NCBI GenBank assembly: GCA_964581385.1 | Contig: CAZOOK010000009.1 | Location: 1 to 64,000, forward strand | Origin: CAZOOK01 sp964581385 | Lineage (GTDB): Bacteria > Pseudomonadota > Gammaproteobacteria > Nevskiales > Nevskiaceae | Direction: 5' to 3' | DNA length: 64,000 bases | Shown: piece after piece, positions 60,697-64,000 of the stretch | Position numbering within the stretch: position 1 is the stretch's first letter | Layout of the letters: every line of letters begins with the position of its first letter | The notes under the pieces: model-generated | Database searches by the model: none | Told to the model about the DNA's origin: nothing | The model's input: the letters and a program-made list of their open reading frames with translations, nothing else | Program-made: the position numbers and the translations under genes

Positions 60697-61047
60697 TCAG
60701 AAGACCATGACGTGGTCCACCAGATACTTTCCGTCAATTTGTACCAGGAGCAACTCCGCCACGAACTCTCCGGGCTGCTTCGTAAACCACTGCTTCCATA
60801 CGATAGCCACGGCCTCGGGTCGCCTGAAAATCGCGACGAATTCCCTTCTGCCAAATAAACCTTTAGTGCTCTGATACTCCTCGCAGACTGTCCGCAGCCG
60901 TTCTTTCGGCAGGACACGCTTGGCGCGATCTGTGAAATCTCTGACGTGTCTCTCATAATCAATTGCGGTGGATGCATCCATCAGGTTATCCATTATTGGA
61001 TTGGTAACGCCAAGAATTTCCGCATCTGACTTTTGCGCGAGGTCCAT
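60697..61047 (-). CDS. Small hypothetical protein, possibly NTF2/SnoaL-like
   Basis: The product has 116 residues and no signal or membrane segment. The N-terminal helices (VTNPIMDNLMDASTAIDYER, HVRDFTDRAKRVLPKERLRT) followed by strands (EFVAIFRRPEAVAIVWKQWF, GEFVAELLLVQIDGKYLVDH) suggest the NTF2-like alpha+beta fold; that is inference. It ends directly at the GH94 start with zero spacing, so the two are co-transcribed and probably coupled. Confidence 0.72.
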   Translation of the reverse strand: MDLAQKSDAEILGVTNPIMDNLMDASTAIDYERHVRDFTDRAKRVLPKERLRTVCEEYQSTKGLFGRREFVAIFRRPEAVAIVWKQWFTKQPGEFVAELLLVQIDGKYLVDHVMVF

Positions 61048-61090
61048 GGTTCCTCCGATAGCACATGCAGCGCAATGCTATGCGATGTGG

Positions 61091-62104
61091 TCAGCGTGTG
61101 GATTTGTCGGTAGTCCGCGGTTTCCGTGAATGGCGGCCCATCTTTTTCTCCGGTGTCTTGGTTGCGGTGGCTGGTGTGGCCTCTGCGAGGTTGTGCTTTA
61201 CAAGATGTGACTGGCATTCGCGCGCCACATCTTCGCGAAGAATTTCCGCCAGGCGGTGCGCGCCCGGCCCGGCGTAGTCGCGATCCGCGAAGATCAGGTA
61301 CAACTCAGCGAAGCGCTCCGCACCTTCGCGCAGTGGCAGCGGTTTCAGCGTGCCGCGCTCCAGCTCACTGCGGATGGTGTCTTCGGGAAACCAGGCGAAG
61401 CCAAGGCCGAGGCAAGCTGCAAAAATCGACGTGGCTTTATGGCTCACGGTCCAGCGCTGCTCCGCGCCGAGCCAGTTGCCCGCATCGCGCGTGCGCTGCA
61501 GACCGGAATCGCGGATCACAAGCTGGCGGTGTTTGCGCAGATCCTGATGGGTCAGCGCGCGGCCGAGCTGATGCAGCGGGTGATCCGGATGCGCGGCGGC
61601 GATGAATCGCTCACGCATCAGCGCGTCACCCATGAAACCCTGCGGAATGTAAGCTCCGATGACCAGATCGACGCGCCGCTCGATCAGCGCTTCTTCAGTG
61701 CCGCCAAGCACGGTTTCGTACAACTGGATGCGTGTCTGCGGATGCTCAGCGGCGAAGCGCGCAAAGCACTGTAACAGTAGCCAGGTCGGGAACACGACAT
61801 CGACGGCGAGACGCAATTCGGGTTCCCAGCCGGCGGCGAGTTGCGTGGATGCGCGCTCCAGCGTTTCCGCTTCCTCGACCAGCGCTTTCGCGCGGCGATA
61901 TAGCACTTCACCAGTCGACGTGAGCCGCGCCTTACGTCCCTCGATCCGGAACACTTTCACGTTGAGCAATTGCTCGATTTTCTGCACCGCGTAGGTCACG
62001 GTGGACTGTGTCTTGTGCAGATGTCCCGAAGCTTGCGCATAGCCGCCGGTCTCGACAACCGCGACTAGTGCACGCCACTGCCCCAGAGATATTTTCGGTC
62101 CCAT
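61091..62104 (-). CDS. LysR-type transcriptional regulator
   Basis: This 337-residue regulator has a winged helix-turn-helix at 5-65 (LGQWRALVAVVETGGYAQAS, HKTQSTVTYAVQKIEQLLNV, VFRIEGRKARLTSTGEVLYR). The effector domain follows (ELRLAVDVVFPTWLLLQCFA, RRVDLVIGAYIPQGFMGDAL). The Lys/Arg-rich tail after about 315 is not part of the domain. It is divergent from azoR with 107 bp between, so it is the likely regulator of azoR and the pirin gene. Confidence 0.93.
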   Translation of the reverse strand: MGPKISLGQWRALVAVVETGGYAQASGHLHKTQSTVTYAVQKIEQLLNVKVFRIEGRKARLTSTGEVLYRRAKALVEEAETLERASTQLAAGWEPELRLAVDVVFPTWLLLQCFARFAAEHPQTRIQLYETVLGGTEEALIERRVDLVIGAYIPQGFMGDALMRERFIAAAHPDHPLHQLGRALTHQDLRKHRQLVIRDSGLQRTRDAGNWLGAEQRWTVSHKATSIFAACLGLGFAWFPEDTIRSELERGTLKPLPLREGAERFAELYLIFADRDYAGPGAHRLAEILREDVARECQSHLVKHNLAEATPATATKTPEKKMGRHSRKPRTTDKSTR

Positions 62105-62211
62105 TATGATCGATCCATTCGATTGGTATTTGCGAAAAATTCCGCTTTTTTATCGATTATAGCAACCATAGAGTGTGTCAGGCCCATTCCACGGCTTCGA
62201 CGGAGTACACC
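62105..62211. promoter_or_regulatory. Divergent LysR/azoR promoter region
   Basis: ATCGATCCATTCGAT at 62107-62121 is an inverted repeat of LysR type (T-N11-A). The middle is AT-rich (TTTTTTATCGATTATAG). Binding of the adjacent LysR protein here is inferred from position only. Confidence 0.45.
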
Positions 62212-62814
62212 ATGAAGACCATCCTGCAGATCAACACCAGTCTGTTTTCCGAGGCTGGCAATTCGAGCCAGCTCGCCGACACACTGGTTCAAAATTTGCG
62301 TGCGCACCATGCGGACAGCCGCGTAGTCGTGCGCGACCTCGCCAGGCAGCCTTTGCCTCACCTCGATGCGGCGCGCTTCACCGCGCTGATCAGCAGGCCG
62401 GAGCAGCGCACGCCTGAACAGCAAACGGTCATCGATGAATCCGATGCGCTGATCACGGAGATCAGGTCGGCTGATGTCGTTGTGCTCGGACTGCCGATGT
62501 ATAACTTTGGAGTCCCTTCGCAACTCAAGGCTTACTTCGATCATCTGGCGCGCGCCGGCGTTACCTTCCGTTACACCGCGAGCGGCCCCGAGGGATTGAT
62601 CGGTGATCGCAAGGTTTACGTCCTTGCGGCGCGCGGTGGTCTTTCCCGAGGCACGCCGGCTGACACTGAAACTGGCTTCGTGCGGACGTTTCTGAACTTC
62701 CTCGGCATTCACGACATCGAGTTCATTTACGCGGAGGGGCTTAATATCAGTGCGGATTCGAAGAGTACCGCGCTGGCGGAGGCCACCGCCGTCATCGAAC
62801 GGCTGGCGGCTTGA
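62212..62814 (+). CDS. azoR: FMN-dependent NADH-azoreductase
   Basis: This 200-residue flavodoxin-like quinone/azo reductase has the FMN phosphate site INTSLFSEAGNSSQLADTLV (about 7-26), PMYNFGVPSQLKAYFDHLAR (about 97-116) and YVLAARGG, all typical of AzoR. It reduces quinones and azo compounds with NADH and helps against electrophile stress. The ATG at 62212 follows CGGAG. The pirin gene follows after 21 bp, a common pairing, and a LysR gene diverges. Confidence 0.93.
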   Translation: MKTILQINTSLFSEAGNSSQLADTLVQNLRAHHADSRVVVRDLARQPLPHLDAARFTALISRPEQRTPEQQTVIDESDALITEIRSADVVVLGLPMYNFGVPSQLKAYFDHLARAGVTFRYTASGPEGLIGDRKVYVLAARGGLSRGTPADTETGFVRTFLNFLGIHDIEFIYAEGLNISADSKSTALAEATAVIERLAA

Positions 62815-62835
62815 GCGGATTCACAGGAGATCACC

Positions 62836-63714
62836 ATGAGTATTCGTACCCTTAAGCAAATAATCCCAGCAATCGCTACTTCTGATGGCGCTGGCGTGAA
62901 GCTGCGCCGCAGTATCGGCGCCACGAACAATCTGCGGCTAGATCCGTTCCTGATGCTGGACGAATTCGGCACCGAGAATCCAGACGACTACATCGCCGGC
63001 TTCCCGTCGCATCCGCATCGCGGCTTCGAGACCGTGACCTACATGCTCGACGGCCACATGCTGCATCAGGATCACCTCGGCAATCGCGGCGATCTAAAGA
63101 GCGGCGATGTGCAGTGGATGACGGCCGCGCGCGGCATTATCCATTCGGAAATGCCGCAGCAGACCGAAGGACGCATGCGTGGTTTCCAGTTGTGGATCAA
63201 TCTGCCGGCCCGCGAAAAGATGAAGCCCGCGAGTTATCGCGATATTCCTGCCGCCAGTATTCCGGTGGTGTCACTGCCGGATGGCGGTAAATTGAAAGTG
63301 ATTGCCGGCGAAGCGTTGGTCGACGGCGTCAGAACCGCGGGGCCGATCATAGGGTTGAGCACGCAGCCTATTTATTTCGATGTAGATCTGCCGGCGGGGA
63401 CTACATTCAGGCATCCACTGCCCGCTACGCACAATGCATTTGCGTACGTTTATGAAGGTGACGTTCGCATTGGTCCGGAAGAATCGGCGAAGTCTCTGCA
63501 TCGACATGGTGCCGGCATCCTTTCCGCTGGAGACGAGGCGGTGTTCAGAGCCGGCGCAGATGGCGCGCGATTCGTGTTGCTTGCCGGCAAGCCCTTGAAC
63601 GAACCGGTGGTGCAATACGGTCCTTTCGTGATGAATACGCGTGACGAGATCGAGCAGGCGATCCAGGACTACCAGAATGGAACGCTCGCCGCGCCGGCGG
63701 ACGTGAGCGCCTAG
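62836..63714 (+). CDS. Pirin family protein
   Basis: This 292-residue bicupin has the metal-binding residues FPSHPHRGFETVTYML (His59, His61), the third in MTAARGIIHSEMP (His103) and the Glu two residues later. The C-terminal cupin half (ATHNAFAYVYEGDVRIG, LLAGKPLNEPVVQYGPFVMN) is complete. Bacterial pirins may act as quercetin dioxygenases or redox modulators. CAGGAGA lies before the ATG. It probably shares the azoR promoter. Confidence 0.93.
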   Translation: MSIRTLKQIIPAIATSDGAGVKLRRSIGATNNLRLDPFLMLDEFGTENPDDYIAGFPSHPHRGFETVTYMLDGHMLHQDHLGNRGDLKSGDVQWMTAARGIIHSEMPQQTEGRMRGFQLWINLPAREKMKPASYRDIPAASIPVVSLPDGGKLKVIAGEALVDGVRTAGPIIGLSTQPIYFDVDLPAGTTFRHPLPATHNAFAYVYEGDVRIGPEESAKSLHRHGAGILSAGDEAVFRAGADGARFVLLAGKPLNEPVVQYGPFVMNTRDEIEQAIQDYQNGTLAAPADVSA

Positions 63715-63880
63715 CGCTGACCCTGGCGGAATTTTCGCGACGAACGGTAGCAATATCCGGCGGCAGCGGCGCTGCCGGATACGCCGAGCCACGAGACATC
63801 GGGATGAACATACGCTACAGTATGGTAATGAGATGCTCGTCCTCCCGGACGCGCCGCAACCGCCACGCTGGAGATTTCGT

Positions 63881-64000
63881 ATGGGTCAGTACACTGCGCC
63901 GCTGCGCGACATGCAATTCGTGCTTCACGAATTGCTGGGTGTCGAAAAAGAATTGAAGGCCCTCCCGCCGCACGCAGAAATCGACGCGGACACGATTAAC
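63881..64000 (+). CDS. Acyl-CoA dehydrogenase, 5' end only
   Basis: An ATG at 63881 with GGAG upstream opens a frame that runs off the window after 40 codons. The sequence MGQYTAPLRDMQFVLHELLG, then a short acidic stretch and EIDADTIN, is the usual start of large (about 590-residue) acyl-CoA dehydrogenases of the AidB/DmdC-like group with an N-terminal AcdN domain. The assignment rests on this short stretch only. Confidence 0.7.
   Translation, partial: MGQYTAPLRDMQFVLHELLGVEKELKALPPHAEIDADTIN

Noticed and set aside
1..64000. CRISPR arrays, tRNA and rRNA genes
   Set aside because: No regularly spaced repeats and no tRNA cloverleaf or rRNA signature were noticed when reading both strands; a covariance search was not possible.

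Overview
The window looks like chromosome of a GC-rich gammaproteobacterium. The order site-2 protease / trpS / scpA / scpB / rluB, together with waaF, yheS-type ABC-F, hrpB, tesB, opgD and HD-GYP/GGDEF-EAL proteins, fits the Xanthomonadales/Nevskiales/Steroidobacterales part of that class. This is an inference from gene content, not a placement. No rRNA, tRNA or CRISPR array was seen.

Two short stretches differ from the GC-rich backbone and look like integron gene-cassette arrays without an integrase in view. Block 1 (1-3393) holds a HEPN-like protein gene, a Y1/REP-associated transposase element inserted at its end, a membrane protein gene with a complete attC site over its 3' end, and an acyltransferase-3 gene. 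Block 2 (about 19.43-22.1 kb) holds a small AT-rich membrane protein gene, an attC split by a decayed IS1182-type transposase fragment, a STM4504/CBY_0614-like HEPN (abortive-infection type) gene, a second complete attC, and an unknown ORF. Three copies of one sequence ending in a GTTRRRY-type core lie directly in front of cassette start codons. The best candidate for an undescribed system is this pair of HEPN-type putative defence proteins carried as mobile cassettes.

Region 3.6-12.9 kb is acyl-CoA metabolism: prpB, a long-chain acyl-CoA synthetase, two adjacent acyl-CoA dehydrogenases, a LysR regulator, an APH-like phosphotransferase and an SDR enzyme. Two very large hairpins separate the synthetase from the dehydrogenases. 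Region 12.9-19.4 kb is housekeeping: an HD-GYP phosphodiesterase, M50 protease, trpS, scpA, scpB, rluB and a cyclase-family hydrolase.

Region 22.2-31.6 kb is accessory: a cytochrome P460-like protein with an unusual CX3CH haem motif, a TetR regulator divergent from an alpha/beta hydrolase with a candidate operator between them, an SRPBCC protein, a second hydrolase, a secreted subtilisin-like protease, an O-methyltransferase and two proteins of unknown function. Region 31.7-34.1 kb is a chrB-chrA chromate-resistance operon. Region 34.1-40.9 kb has a cupredoxin / GGDEF-EAL operon, waaF, an HD-GYP homologue that lacks the HD dyad, and a CHAD protein.

Region 41-55 kb holds a phytase-like secreted protein, hrpB, opgD (periplasmic glucans), a proline-rich secreted protein, tesB, a CheY-like receiver, yheS, a DUF347 membrane protein and a GNAT enzyme. 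Region 55-61 kb is a compact operon around a 1813-residue membrane-bound GH94 protein. The right end has a LysR gene divergent from azoR-pirin and the first 40 codons of what looks like an acyl-CoA dehydrogenase.
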